DNA of 64,000 nucleotides from contig NZ_WIAY01000007.1 in assembly GCF_009467805.1 (NCBI RefSeq), positions 154,845 to 218,844 on the forward strand. Reading direction: 5' to 3'. A program made the position numbers and the translations under genes. Origin of the DNA: Stenotrophomonas nematodicola (GTDB taxonomy: Bacteria; Pseudomonadota; Gammaproteobacteria; Xanthomonadales; Xanthomonadaceae). The notes under the pieces are model-generated. The model saw only the letters and a program-made list of their open reading frames with translations. It made no database searches and was not told the origin of the DNA. This document shows positions 19,701 through 30,400 of this stretch, one piece after another (within the stretch, counting starts at the first letter, position 1; each line of letters opens with the position of its first letter).

Positions 19701-21305
19701 GGGCACGACCCCGAGGCGGGCCGCGTGACGCTGATGCTGCACACCTACGTGGGCGAGGACAGCGCGGAGGTCAGCGCGCGTGTGGAAGCCCCGTTCAAGG
19801 ACTATCTGCGCAGTTCGGTCAATCTGCTGCGGCCGGTGGCCGAAGTCAATGGCCTGGACCCGGATGTCGACCAGGACGTGCTGGTCGAAGCCGGCTTCCA
19901 GCGCTACGCCCGTTCCAGCGCGCTGTTCGGCACGCCCGAGGAATGCCTGCCGATGATCGGACGGCTGCAGGCGATCGGCGTCGACGAGGCGGCCTGCCTG
20001 GTCGACTTCGGTATCGACGAGGATCACGTGGTCGAGGGATTCGCGCAGCTGAAGCGGCTGCGCCAGCTGGCCGACGCCGAACACGCGCGGCAGCAGATGC
20101 TGGCGCGGCGCACCTACCATCCCGCAGAGGAGACGATGGCCCGCCATGCGGTGACGCACCTGCAGTGCACGCCGTCGTTCATGCGCCTGCTGCTGGACTC
20201 CGAGCCGGGCCGGCAGGCGGTGGCCCGGCTGGATGCGGTGCTGGTCGGCGGTGAGGCGTTGCCCGCACCGTTGGCACAGCAGCTGGCGGCCACTGCGCGG
20301 TCTGCATGGAACATGTATGGACCCACCGAGACCACCGTGTGGTCCGGGGCCACCCAGGTCACCGAAGCAGCCCCCACGCTGGGCGGCGCCCTTGGCGGCG
20401 AGCAGATCCGCGTGCTGGACCTGGACCTGGAACGGGTGCCGGCCGGTGTGGCCGGTGAACTCTACATCGGCGGCATCGGCGTCACCCGTGGCTACTGGCA
20501 GCGGCCCGCGCTGACCGCCGAGCGCTTCCTTCCCGACCCGCTGTCGTGCGTGCCCGGCGCCCGCATGTACCGGACCGGCGATGGGGCGCGCGGCCGCCGT
20601 GATGGCGCGATCGATTTCCTGGGCCGCCTGGACCAGCAGACCAAGTGGCGCGGGTTCCGGATCGAGCTCGGTGAGATCGAGGCGGCCCTTGAAGCAGACC
20701 CGGCGGTGACGCAGGCCGTGGCCGTGGTGCGCCACGACAGCGGCGCACCGCCGCGGCTGGTCGCCTACGTGGTGGCCACCGGCATCGCGCAGGGCAGCGT
20801 GCTGCAGGACGCGCTGCGTACGCGCCTGCAGCGGATGCTGCCCGATTACATGCAGCCGGACCTCGTCCTGGTGCTGCCGCACATGCCGCTGACGCCGAAC
20901 GGAAAAGTGAACCGGGCAGCGTTGCCGGCACCGGATGCCGCACAGCTTCCGACCCGGGAGGATGAGCCGCCTGCGACCGACACCGAGCGCGCGGTGGCGA
21001 AGATATGGGCGTCGCTGCTCGGTGTGGAGGGCATCGGCCGTCATGCCAATTTCTTCGAGCTGGGCGGGCACTCGTTCCTGCTGGCGCAGATGCACGCGCG
21101 CCTGCGCGGCATGGGGCGTCGCGAACTCAACGTGGTGGATCTCTTCCGCAACCCGACCATTGCCGGCCTCGGCGATCTGCTCGATGCCGAGCAGGACGAC
21201 GATGGCAGCGCGCGTGCGGCGATGATCGCCACGCGCAGTCGGGAACGCGGACAGGCGGCACAGCGGCAACGACAGCAGTTGAAGGAGCGACTCCGCAATG
21301 GATGA
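16779..21305 (+). CDS. NRPS2: docking-C-A(Gly, with embedded luciferase-like monooxygenase)-T
   Basis: A 1508-residue single module. Residues 1-52 form a TubC-like docking domain (LLLELRERGIQVW). C covers about 73-494 with HHIAADG. The A domain starts at about 514 (YTSGSTGRPKGVMVSH; FDISVLE) and is interrupted at about 751-1108 by a luciferase-like FMN-dependent monooxygenase of the MupA/Atu3671 natural-product class (FSLFYFAAERS, VWVPERHFHAFGG, SVVLPLHHPVRVAEEWS, FASGWHFNDF). It resumes at THLQCTPSF. The reconstructed code DILQLGMVWK matches glycine codes. The carrier serine is at about 1431. Insertion between motifs A4 and A5 parallels, from memory, myxothiazol MtaG, which alpha-hydroxylates glycine. 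The basic tail AAQRQRQQLKERLRNG probably docks to PKS1. Overlaps PKS1 by 8 bp. Confidence 0.95.
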   Translation: MSIDALLLELRERGIQVWTENGALRYRAPEGRFDAELKERVVAAKAAIIRALEAYQSSTDAGGALLRVQRGDLLPLSHAQERLLFMRTLGGNEAAYNIPVAFRVRGPLDVDRLQQAVDALVRRHEVLQTRYPDGADIAGASWVDMPIPIEQRAVSAQGPDLDALLVLEAGRGFDLAGAPPLRVTLIRLDDGEHVLLIVLHHIAADGWSLDVLKRDLGALYAGATLPTLPVQYADHAAWQRSWLQSSGPRIQAQQAYWRQQLAGAPVLSTFPGDRPRPVTQRYHGAVLRRALPGGAQQALQSLAHDHGVTPFVAGLAVFNLLMWRHTGSTDLVVGTPVANRVRAEVTDLVGFFSNTLVMRTRVQPGERFQDLLGKVRETVLAAQENQDIPFEQVVELLQPPRSLSHTPLFQLMFSMIERDTDGLRLTGCDVEAIAADTHVAKYDLTLTLEHAPDGTEMGLEYNTDLFDADTVDALASQFAALLEQAGAAPARRLPQFRLPADAVDPAGPGIAADERSVACRFRDVAQRDPDAVALRCGDVSLDFGTLASQVAALSARLRARGIGPEHRVGVLLERRPEMVVALLAVLDAGAAYVPIDPDYPVARQALMIEDAGLSLLISAPSLGAIAEVAGAGVPVEMLGVGDPLPPPAMDEPAAAPPPEALAYMIYTSGSTGRPKGVMVSHANLCGFLHGLDQRLQPAPNERQVWLAVTSVSFDISVLELLWTLSRGHQVVLQQEQPAATAAAALPLAGTVQRRPAAPVGFSLFYFAAERSAPGADRYRLLMDGARFADESGFEAVWVPERHFHAFGGQYPSPAVAAAALAAVTRNVCIRAGSVVLPLHHPVRVAEEWSMIDHLSKGRAGIAFASGWHFNDFVFNPDNYAERHQVLRDGVDTVRALWRGESRPFRAGNGSEVEIRTRPEPIQPELPVWITAAGSPETFEYAGRIGANVLTHLLGQSLEELAGKIALYRRTRAEHGHDPEAGRVTLMLHTYVGEDSAEVSARVEAPFKDYLRSSVNLLRPVAEVNGLDPDVDQDVLVEAGFQRYARSSALFGTPEECLPMIGRLQAIGVDEAACLVDFGIDEDHVVEGFAQLKRLRQLADAEHARQQMLARRTYHPAEETMARHAVTHLQCTPSFMRLLLDSEPGRQAVARLDAVLVGGEALPAPLAQQLAATARSAWNMYGPTETTVWSGATQVTEAAPTLGGALGGEQIRVLDLDLERVPAGVAGELYIGGIGVTRGYWQRPALTAERFLPDPLSCVPGARMYRTGDGARGRRDGAIDFLGRLDQQTKWRGFRIELGEIEAALEADPAVTQAVAVVRHDSGAPPRLVAYVVATGIAQGSVLQDALRTRLQRMLPDYMQPDLVLVLPHMPLTPNGKVNRAALPAPDAAQLPTREDEPPATDTERAVAKIWASLLGVEGIGRHANFFELGGHSFLLAQMHARLRGMGRRELNVVDLFRNPTIAGLGDLLDAEQDDDGSARAAMIATRSRERGQAAQRQRQQLKERLRNG

Positions 21306-24300
21306 CAGGTTGGACAGCCCGATGGAAGGCATCGCGATCATTGGCATGGCAGGACGGTTCCCGGGCGCGGACGATGTCGCCGCTCTCTGGCGGAACGTGC
21401 TGGCAGGGCAGGTCGCGGCACGTCCGCTGAGCGAGCAGCAGTTGCGCGACGCCGGGGTGGACCCGGCCCGCATCGCCGATCCGGCTTACGTGCGGGTGGC
21501 GTACGGCCCCCAGGATATCGACCGCTTCGATGCGGGTTTCTTTGGTTTCACGCCGCGCGAGGCGGAGACGATGGACCCGCAGCACCGGTTGCTGCTGGAG
21601 TGCTGCCAGCAGGCGCTGGACGACGGCGGGCATGCCCCGGCGCAGTTCGACGGGCTGATCGGCGTGTATGCCGGCGTGGGGACGCCGGCCTACATGATCC
21701 GCAACCTGCTGCCGGAACCGGGCCTGATCGATGCGATCGGTACGCTGCAGTTCTCCATCGGCAACGAAAAGAGCTTCGCGGCCACCAAGGTGTCGTTCAA
21801 GCTCGGCCTGCAGGGGCCAAGCGTCAACGTGGATACCGCCTGCTCCACCTCGCTGGTGGCGGTCCACCAGGCGTGCCAGAGCCTGCTGTCGTTCGAATGC
21901 GACATGGCGCTGGCCGGTGGCGTCAGCCTGAACGTGCCGGTGGACGAGGGGTATCAGTTCCATGAAGGCGGCATCGTCGCTTCCGATGGCCTGTGCCGCC
22001 CTTTCGACCACCGTTCGCAGGGAACGGTCAAGGGCGCCGGTGCGGGAATCGTGCTGCTGAAGCGGCTGGACGATGCCATTGCCGATGGCGATCGCGTGTA
22101 CGCCGTCATCAAGGGATCGGCGGTCAACAACGATGGTGCGCAGAAGGTCGGCTTCACTGCGGCCAGCGTGGACGGCCAGGCTGCGGTCATCGCCCAGGCG
22201 CTGGGCGTTTCCGGCGTCCCGGCCGACAGCATCGGTTACGTGGAAGCGCACGGCACCGGCACCCAGCTGGGTGATCCGGTGGAGATCGCCGCACTGTCGG
22301 AGGCCTATCGTGCCACCACGGCGCGCACGCAGTACTGTGCGCTGGGCGCGCTGAAGGCCAACATCGGTCATCTCGACATCGCCGCCGGCGTCGCCGGGTT
22401 GATCAAGGCTGCCAAGGCGGTGGAGCAGGGCGTGCTGCCGCCTGCCACCCATTTCGAGGCACCCAACCCGGCGATCGACTTTCCGTCGTCGCCGTTCTAC
22501 GTCCCCACCCAGGCCACGCCGTGGCCGGCGTCCTTCGATGCCCGCCGCGCCGCCGTCAGTTCGTTTGGCATCGGCGGCACCAATGCACATGTGATTCTCG
22601 AACAGGCGCCGCTGCCGGCGCCGCCGCCCGCACCCGCACCTGTCCAGGTCCACCCCGCCCACGGTACCCCCACGGCGCGGTCGCAACTTCTGGTGGCGAG
22701 CGCGAAAAGCGCGGCGGCACTGGCCGACACCGTGGAGGCGCTGGCAACGGCACTGGCCGACGGCGGGGTGGACATCGCCGATGCCGCCTTCACCCTGCAG
22801 GCCGGCCGCAGCCATCACCGGTTCCGCTGTGCCGTGGCCTGCGCCGATGGCGCCTCCGCAGCCGACGCGTTGCGGCGGGAGATGGCCCGCGCCGGCCGCG
22901 AGGTCCATTCGAAAAAGCGCCGCGTGGTGTTCATGTTCCCCGGGCAGGGCGCGCAGCATGCGGGCATGTGCCGCGGGCTGTACGAGCACGAGCGCGTGTT
23001 CCGGCAGACACTGGACGAGTGCGCGGATCTGCTGCGGTCGGAGCTCGACTGCGACGTGCGCGACATTCTCTTCGCCGATGACGACCCCCGGCTGAAGCAG
23101 ACCCGCTACACCCAGTCGGCCCTGTTCTGCGTGGAGTACGCGCTTGCCTGCCAGTTGCAGGCCTGGGGCATCCAGCCGGATCTGCTGATCGGCCACAGTC
23201 TGGGCGAGTACGTGGCCGCCTGCGTGTCCGGCGTGCTCGGGCTGGAAGACGCGATCAAGGTCGTGGCACGGCGCGGCGCACTGCTCGATGCGCTGGCGCC
23301 CGGCGGCATGCTGGTCGTGCCGCTCTCCGAGGCGGCCCTTCAGCAGGCCCTGGCCGACGGCGGAGACGCCACGGCCGGCTGCGTGGCAGCCGTGGTGAAC
23401 GCACCCACACTGTGCGTGGCGGCCGGTCCCGTGGAGGCGTTGGAGCGGCTGCGTGATCGACTGGCGCCGCGCACCGAGTGCCACCTGCTGCCCGCCTCGC
23501 ACGCGTTCCACTCGCCGATGATGGATCCGGCACTGTCCGCGTTCGGCGATGTAATGCGTGGCGTAAGGCTGCTCGCCCCGCGGATTCCGCTGGTGTCCAA
23601 TGTCACCGGGCGCCTGCTGGCACCCGAAGAGGCGACCTCCGCAGCGTACTGGGTCCGGCATCTGCGTGAGCCGGTGCGCTTCGCCGATGGCATGGACACC
23701 GTGCTGGACGGCGGCGCTGCGGTGCTGATCGAAGTGGGGCCCGGCGTCACGTTGACGACGCTGGCCCGGCAACAGCCGGGCATCGATGCGCATGTGGTGT
23801 GCAGCTCCCTGCGCCATCCGCGCGATGCCAGCAGCGACCACGCCGCGCTGATGGCGGGCCTGGCCCAGGCCTGGATGGCGGGTGTCGAGATTGACTGGCG
23901 TGCCTTCAACGAGGCGCGCAGGGGGCGGCGCGTGGGGCTTCCCGGTGTGGCGTTCGAGCGCCGCCGGCACTGGATCGCAGCGCCAGGGCAGATCATGCCG
24001 GCCGAGGTTCTGCCGCCAGTGCTGGCAGCCACCGCAGCTGCACCCAGCGGTGTGCTGCCGCGCGATGAGATGGAGCGGACCGTTGCCGACGTCTGGCAGG
24101 CCCAGTTTGGCATTGCGCGCATCTACGTCGACCAGGACTTCTTCGAACTCGGCGGCCATTCGCTGCTGGCGGCGCGGATTCTGGTCGCCCTGGAGGAACG
24201 TACCGGCGTTCGCCTGACCATCGCCGACCTGTTCGGCGCGCCCACGGTGGCCGGGTTGGCCAACCGGCTGCTGCTGGCGCAGGTCGACGGGGCCGATGAC

Positions 24301-24360
24301 GCATTGCTGGCGCGCCTGCTGGCGGAGATCGAAGGAGCGCCCGAGCCGCTCGCAGGCTGA
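21298..24360 (+). CDS. PKS1: KS-AT-carrier protein, malonyl-specific type I module
   Basis: A 1020-residue polyketide synthase module that adds one two-carbon unit. KS about 8-441: active Cys182 in DTACSTS, histidines in EAHGTGT and KANIGHL. AT about 541-850: GHSLGEY with Ser634 and HAFH, the motif typical of malonyl-CoA selection. The carrier at about 921-1000 has LGGHSL (Ser955) and looks PCP-like, as is usual in NRPS-embedded PKS modules. There are no KR, DH or ER domains, so a beta-keto group would remain unless the KR in the next protein reduces it. The start at 21298 overlaps NRPS2. 73 bp separate it from NRPS3. Confidence 0.95.
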   Translation: MDDRLDSPMEGIAIIGMAGRFPGADDVAALWRNVLAGQVAARPLSEQQLRDAGVDPARIADPAYVRVAYGPQDIDRFDAGFFGFTPREAETMDPQHRLLLECCQQALDDGGHAPAQFDGLIGVYAGVGTPAYMIRNLLPEPGLIDAIGTLQFSIGNEKSFAATKVSFKLGLQGPSVNVDTACSTSLVAVHQACQSLLSFECDMALAGGVSLNVPVDEGYQFHEGGIVASDGLCRPFDHRSQGTVKGAGAGIVLLKRLDDAIADGDRVYAVIKGSAVNNDGAQKVGFTAASVDGQAAVIAQALGVSGVPADSIGYVEAHGTGTQLGDPVEIAALSEAYRATTARTQYCALGALKANIGHLDIAAGVAGLIKAAKAVEQGVLPPATHFEAPNPAIDFPSSPFYVPTQATPWPASFDARRAAVSSFGIGGTNAHVILEQAPLPAPPPAPAPVQVHPAHGTPTARSQLLVASAKSAAALADTVEALATALADGGVDIADAAFTLQAGRSHHRFRCAVACADGASAADALRREMARAGREVHSKKRRVVFMFPGQGAQHAGMCRGLYEHERVFRQTLDECADLLRSELDCDVRDILFADDDPRLKQTRYTQSALFCVEYALACQLQAWGIQPDLLIGHSLGEYVAACVSGVLGLEDAIKVVARRGALLDALAPGGMLVVPLSEAALQQALADGGDATAGCVAAVVNAPTLCVAAGPVEALERLRDRLAPRTECHLLPASHAFHSPMMDPALSAFGDVMRGVRLLAPRIPLVSNVTGRLLAPEEATSAAYWVRHLREPVRFADGMDTVLDGGAAVLIEVGPGVTLTTLARQQPGIDAHVVCSSLRHPRDASSDHAALMAGLAQAWMAGVEIDWRAFNEARRGRRVGLPGVAFERRRHWIAAPGQIMPAEVLPPVLAATAAAPSGVLPRDEMERTVADVWQAQFGIARIYVDQDFFELGGHSLLAARILVALEERTGVRLTIADLFGAPTVAGLANRLLLAQVDGADDALLARLLAEIEGAPEPLAG

Positions 24361-24419
24361 GCTGCGCGGCCGGGCACAGGGGTACGGGCGGGAGGCGTCC
24401 GTGCCGAAGCAATGGACTT

Positions 24420-24424
24420 GGAGG
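24420..24424 (+). promoter_or_regulatory. Ribosome-binding site for NRPS3
   Basis: GGAGG nine bases before the ATG at 24434. It favours that start over an in-frame ATG at 24296 inside PKS1, whose added residues resemble no NRPS N-terminus. Confidence 0.55.
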
Positions 24425-24433
24425 CACTACGAC

Positions 24434-27400
24434 ATGGATTCGCTGAACGACAGGATCGCCCGTCTCTCTCCCGCCGAACGCGACGCACTGATGCGTGCGC
24501 TGCGCCAGCAAGGCACTACGGCGGCACCGGCACCGATCCCGCTGGTGGATCGCAGCCAGTCCGTACATGCCGTCAGTCCGGCCCAGCAGCGCATGTGGAT
24601 GTTCCAGGAGCGCGGCGGCAATGCGGCGTACAACATGTCGTCGGCGGTCCGCCTGCGTGGTCCCCTTGATCTGCCGGCGCTGCAGTCCGCGCTCGACGAC
24701 CTGCAGGCGCGTCACGAATCCCTGCGGACCACCTTCGAGCTGGATGGCGTTGCGGTGGTGCAGCGCGTACATCCTGCCGGGGGCCAGGGGCTGACCCAGG
24801 TGGATCTGTCACCGCTGACAGCCGCCGATCGCGCCGCGGCGGTGGACGCCCGCTGCGCCGCGCTGAGCCAGCGCGTGTTCGATCTGCAGACCGGGCCCCT
24901 GTTCGAAACGCAGCTGCTGTGCGAGGACGCAGAATCGCATGTGCTGCTGGTGAACATGCACCACATCATCTCCGATGGCTGGTCGATGGGTGTCCTGATC
25001 GGCGAGCTGAGCCGCCTGTATGCGGCCCATGCGAGCGGGGCGACGGCGGCACTGGACCCGTTGCCGGTGCAGTACGTCGACTACGCGCACTGGCAGCAGG
25101 ACCAGATGGGCCCTGACCAGGCGCGGCGTCACCTTGCGTACTGGCGCGAGCGTCTTGCCGATGCTCCGCCCCTGCTGGACCTGCCGGGCGACTATCCTCG
25201 CCCCGCAACCAAGAGCTTCCAGGCCGCGACGCTGTTCTTCGACCTGGATGCGTCCACGGCCGACGCGGTGGCCGCGCTGGCCCGTCGTTGCTCCGCTACG
25301 CCTTTCATGGTGCTGCTTGCGGCATTCGAGGTACTGCTGGGCGTCCACAGCGGGCGCAGCGATATTCTCGTTGCAACTCCCGTGGCCAATCGGGGACGCT
25401 CGGAGCTGGCGGGGGTCATCGGCTTCTTCGCCAACACCGTGCTGCTGCGCGATGCGATCGACACGGCACTCAGCTTCACCCAGCTGCTGGAGCAGGTCCG
25501 GCATGGCACGCTGCAGGCCTATGCCCACCAGGAGCTGCCGTTCGACCAGGTCGTGGACGCGCTGAATCCGGTGCGGAGCACCGCGCACGCCCCCTTGGCG
25601 CAGGTGTTGTTCGCGGTGCAGAACGTGCCCGGCGGGGATCTCGCGCTGGGCGGGCTGGCGATCGAGCCGATCGAGATCGGCCGTGAGGGCAGCGATTTCG
25701 ATCTGGTGCTGGAACTGCAGCCGCAGACCGCCGGGTACCGTGCGATCCTCACGTACAGCACGGACCTCTACCAGGCCGCGACGATGCGCACCTTCGGTGC
25801 CCAGTACGGCGCGCTGCTGAGCGCGCTGGTGCGCGCGCCGGAGGCGCCGGTGGCCGGGACGATCGCGGCGGCACTGCCCCCGCGGTTGCCGTTGCCGGAA
25901 GGGGCGGCGGTCGATGCCACCACGGTGGCCGCCCTGCAGGCCCGCTGCGCGGACATGCGGCTGGTGGACGCAGACGGCGTCCACGAGGGCCGGGATCTGC
26001 TGCAGGCGGCGGTCCCCGCAGCCCGCGCGCTGGCGGGCACCGCCGGCCAGGGGGCGGTGGTCGGTGTGGCGATGGACGATGCGGTGGCAGGCTGGACGGC
26101 GGTGCTGGCGTGCTGGCACGCAGGCGTGGTGCCGTTGCTGGTGGACCGGACGTTGCCGGCAGGCGCGCTGCGCGCGCTGCTGGGGCGCCACGGCTGCACC
26201 GTCCTCATCCATGACGGAGAGGAACCGGCGTCGCCGCTCGACGCTGACCTGCGCGCGATCGCCTGGCGCGATCTGGTCGCGCCGGACGCCGCCGTCGTCC
26301 CGGACGCCATCTGGTCGCCCCGTCTGGATGTACCGGCCCTGCAGGTGGACTGCGAAGGCACCGCACGGGTCTGCTCGCATGACGCGCTGCATGCAGCGGT
26401 TCTGCGGCAGGGCCGCTGCTGCGCCTTGGTGCGTGGCGACGACGTGACCCTGTTGCGGCATCCCGGTACGGCAGGATTCGTGCGCGACATGCTGTGGGCA
26501 GGCCAGGCGGCGCGCGTGATCCTGCACGCCGGTGGCATGTCGGGCCAGGCGCTGCTCTGCGACGACCGCTGCATCGGCGAGGTGCAGGCGGCGCATCCGG
26601 GCCTGCTGCCGCCCATCCTGATCTACGTGGGCGGGGCCACCGATCTGAACCGCCTGCAGGCCAAGGTCGGCGGCGCGCTCGTCCAGCTTCACCATCTCCA
26701 CGCGCTGACCCCGTCGCCGGCGCATGTAGTCGCGCAGTCGATGGCCGGCGGCAGCGCGTCGCCGGGTCAGGACCGCTGGGAGGCGTGGGATGCCGCGTTG
26801 GAGATCTGCGACGCGCAGGGCCGTGGCTGCGCCCCGACCATCGCCGGCAACGTGCGCGTGACCGGTCCGTCGCCGCTGACGCTGCAGCGACGGGCGCGCT
26901 GGCGTCCGGACGGACAGTTGCAGTTGCTGCCGGGGCCGGCCGATGTGGTCCGCCGCGATGGCCATGCGCTCGCACTGGCGGGCATCGAAGCGACGGTGCA
27001 GGCGCATGCGATGGTCAAGGATGCGCACGTCGCGCTCCAGCCCACCGCAGACGGCGACCGGCTCGTGGTGTACGTCGTGGTCGCGCGCAGCGAAGCGGTG
27101 GCGTCGGTCGCCGAGGCCACCGCGCTGTTGCTGCCGGTGGGCCTCCGTCCGGACATCTGGGTGAGCGTATCGACCATTCCGCTGTGCGCCGACGGTCGGG
27201 TCGACCTCGCCGCGCTGAAGATGTGTCCTGCGCTGGCAGACACGGACATGGCGCGGGTAGCGCAGGCGCTGTCCGAGGCGACCGCAGGCGCCGATACGGC
27301 CGCAGTGCTGGTGGACACCGAGGTGCAGGCGCGTCGCCACCACCTGGCCGATGCGATTCCGGGCTGGCGTCGCCAGGCCGTGGAGCAGGCCCGGGTCGAG

Positions 27401-30400
27401 GATGCCGCGGACGCGACACTGCAGGCGGCGACCGCGCCGCAGGCTGACGCGCTGCTCGAGGGCAATGCCCTGCCGTCGGACCTGCCGACCGACCTGGGGG
27501 CCGTGCTACGGCGCGCGGCGGCCGGCGACCGGGGGGTCATCTGCATCGACCGCGACGGCGTGGCCGTGCGCCGCAGCTATGCCCAGGTGCTGGTGGAGGC
27601 CGAGAAGGTGCTGGGCGGGTTGAGTCAGGCAGGCGTTGTCCCCGGCGACATCGTGGTGCTTCAGCTGGCCGACAACCTGGACGTCGTGCCGGTGTTCTGG
27701 GCCTGCGTGCTCGGCGGACTGGTGCCGGTGCCGCTGGGGGTGCTGCCCAGCTATGATGTGCCCAGTGCCGGACGCGACAAGCTGCTCAATACCTGCCGGC
27801 TGCTGCAGCCCAGGGCGGTGGTGGCCAGCGCGGCCCAGTACAGTGGAATCGCCGCGCTGCTGCGTCGCGAAGACGTGCCCGTCGCCGTGCTCGACGGCGC
27901 CGTGCTCGCACGCGCGCAGGCACCGGGTCACCTGCACACGCCCGATGCGGATGACGTCGCCCTGCTGCTGCTGACGTCCGGAAGTACCGGCATGCCCAAA
28001 GCGGTGCGACAGAGCCACCGGGCGCTGATCGCACGCTCGGCCGCCACAGCGCTGCACAACGGATTCGATGCCGGTGCCGTATCGATGAACTGGATGCCGC
28101 TGGACCACGTCGGTGGGCTGGTCATGTTCCACGTGCTCGATACCTGGCTTGCCTGCGAACAGCTTCAGGTCGCCACCGAGTATGTGCTGGAGGCGCCGCT
28201 GCGCTGGCTGGACCTGATCCAAAAGTACCGCGCAACCGCCACCTGGGCACCCAACTTCGCCTTCGCGCTGGTCAATGAAGCCGTGGACCACGCGCCCGAA
28301 CGCAGCTGGGACCTGTCCTCGATGCAGTTCATCCTCAATGGCGGCGAAGCGATCGTCAGCAAGAGCGCGCGTGGGTTCCTGCGTCGCCTGCGCGCCTTCG
28401 GCCTGCCCGGCACCAGTATGCGCCCCTCCTGGGGCATGTCCGAGACGTGCTCGGGCGTCGTGTTCTCGCGACTGACCCTGGAGGGCAGCCGTGATGACGA
28501 TCCGTTCGTCGCGGTGGGCGAGCCGATTCCCGGCGTGGCCATCCGCATCGTGGACGCCGACGACCGCGTGCAGCCGATGGGACGGGTCGGACGCCTGCAG
28601 ATCCGGGGCCCGAATGTCACCAGCGGCTATCTGCACAACGTCGAGGCGACGTCGGAGGCGTTCACCGCCGATGGCTGGTTCAACACCGGCGACCTGGCCA
28701 CGATCGGTGCGGTGGGGTTGACCATCACCGGTCGCGAGAAGGACGTGATCATCATCAACGGCGCCAACTTCCACAGCCACGAGATCGAACAGGTGGTGGA
28801 TGAGACCGGCGCCGTGCAGATCTCCTTCACCGCTGCCACCGCGGTGCGCGAGCCGGGCGCGGCGACCGATCGACTGGCGATTTTCTTCGTTCCCGCCGCA
28901 GAAGCGGGGGACACCGATGCCGCCATCCGCGCGGTGCGGCAGGCGGTCCTGCGCGGCTGCCAGGTCAATCCGTCCTACATCGTCCCGTTGTCGGTCGACG
29001 ATGTGCCCAAGACCTCCATCGGCAAGATCCAGCGTGGCCAGCTGGCCGCGCAGCTGATGGCCGGCCAGTTCGACAGCCTGCTGCGCACGCAGGACCTGCT
29101 GGCCGGCAACGCCAACACGGTGCCGGCGTGGTTCCACCGACGCACGTGGCGGCCTGCACAGCGTCGCGCGATGGGGGCACGCACGCCTGCTGCGCGGATC
29201 GCGTTCGTGGATGATGCTCTGCAGGCGCGCGCGCTGCTGGCAGCGTCGGGCGACACCGTGCCGCTATGGCTGGTGTGGCCGGCCGGTGGCGCGCCTGCCG
29301 TGGACATCGTCGCACCGGACGGGGCAACGCCTCGAACCCATGTGGTGCGCCGCGACCGCGCCGAGGATTACCGGGCACTGCTGGATGCCGCGCTTGCCAG
29401 CACGGCGGGCGTGCTGCAGCTGCTCTGGTTCTGGCAGGACCCCGTCGATGCGCCGGCGCACGACCCGGTGAGTGAGACCGATGCGGCCCTCGCTCCGGTG
29501 CGCACGCTGCTGCGGGTGCTGGCGCAGTGCGCTCCCGCGCAGGACGTGCAGTTCCTGCTCGCACGCGGCGGTGAGGCCGGCGCCACGGCGGCAGATGCCG
29601 CGTTGCCGGGCCTGCTGCGCACCGCCGCGCTGGAAGCGAGCTGTCTCGAACCCAGCCTGGTGCACCTTGCCGATGCCGACGCGGAGGGGACCGTCGCGCG
29701 GCTTCTGGAAGAAGGCAGTGCCGCCGCGCTCGATCACGAAGTGATGTACCGGCGGTCGCAGCGCCTGCTGCCTCGGTTGTCCGAGCTGGACGTCAGCGCC
29801 GCCGATGCGCAGCCGTTGCCGCTGGTCAGGGGCGGAACCTACCTGCTGACCGGTGGCCTGGGGGGTATCGGCCGGTACCTGGCCAACCGGCTGTGCCACG
29901 AGTTCGATGCGCAGGTGCTGCTGATCGGGCGCAGCGCTGCCACGCCCGATGGCGATGCACGTGAGCGTGAGCGGGCCCGCGTCCTTGCCGAGCTGCGGTC
30001 GCGTGCGCGCGATGGCGCTGTGCTCTATGTCCAGGCCGATGTCACCGACAGCGCTGCCGTGTGCGCCGCCGTGGCCGAGGCCGAGCGGCGGTGGGGACGG
30101 GGGCTGGACGGGGTGTTCCACCTGGCGGGCGATCTGGCGGAGGGCGGCAATGTAGCCGCGCACTGGTCGCAGGCCAGCCGCCACGGCCTGGCGGAAGAGA
30201 CCGAGCAGGCCTACCGTGCCGCACTGACGCCCAAGGTGGGCGGGCTGCATGCCGTGGTGCCGCTGCTGGAGGAACGCCCGTCGCTGCTCTGCGTGGCGTT
30301 CTCGTCGGTCAACGCGCTGTACGGCGGTGCGACGTTTGGTGCCTATTCGATGGCCAACGGTGCGTTGGCCGGGTATGCGGAACAGCTGCGCCCGCGCTTC

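Noticed and set aside
25900..27240. Methyltransferase domain between C and the acyl ligase of NRPS3
   Set aside because: No GxGxG SAM-binding motif; the spacing and residual segments follow an adenylation domain instead.
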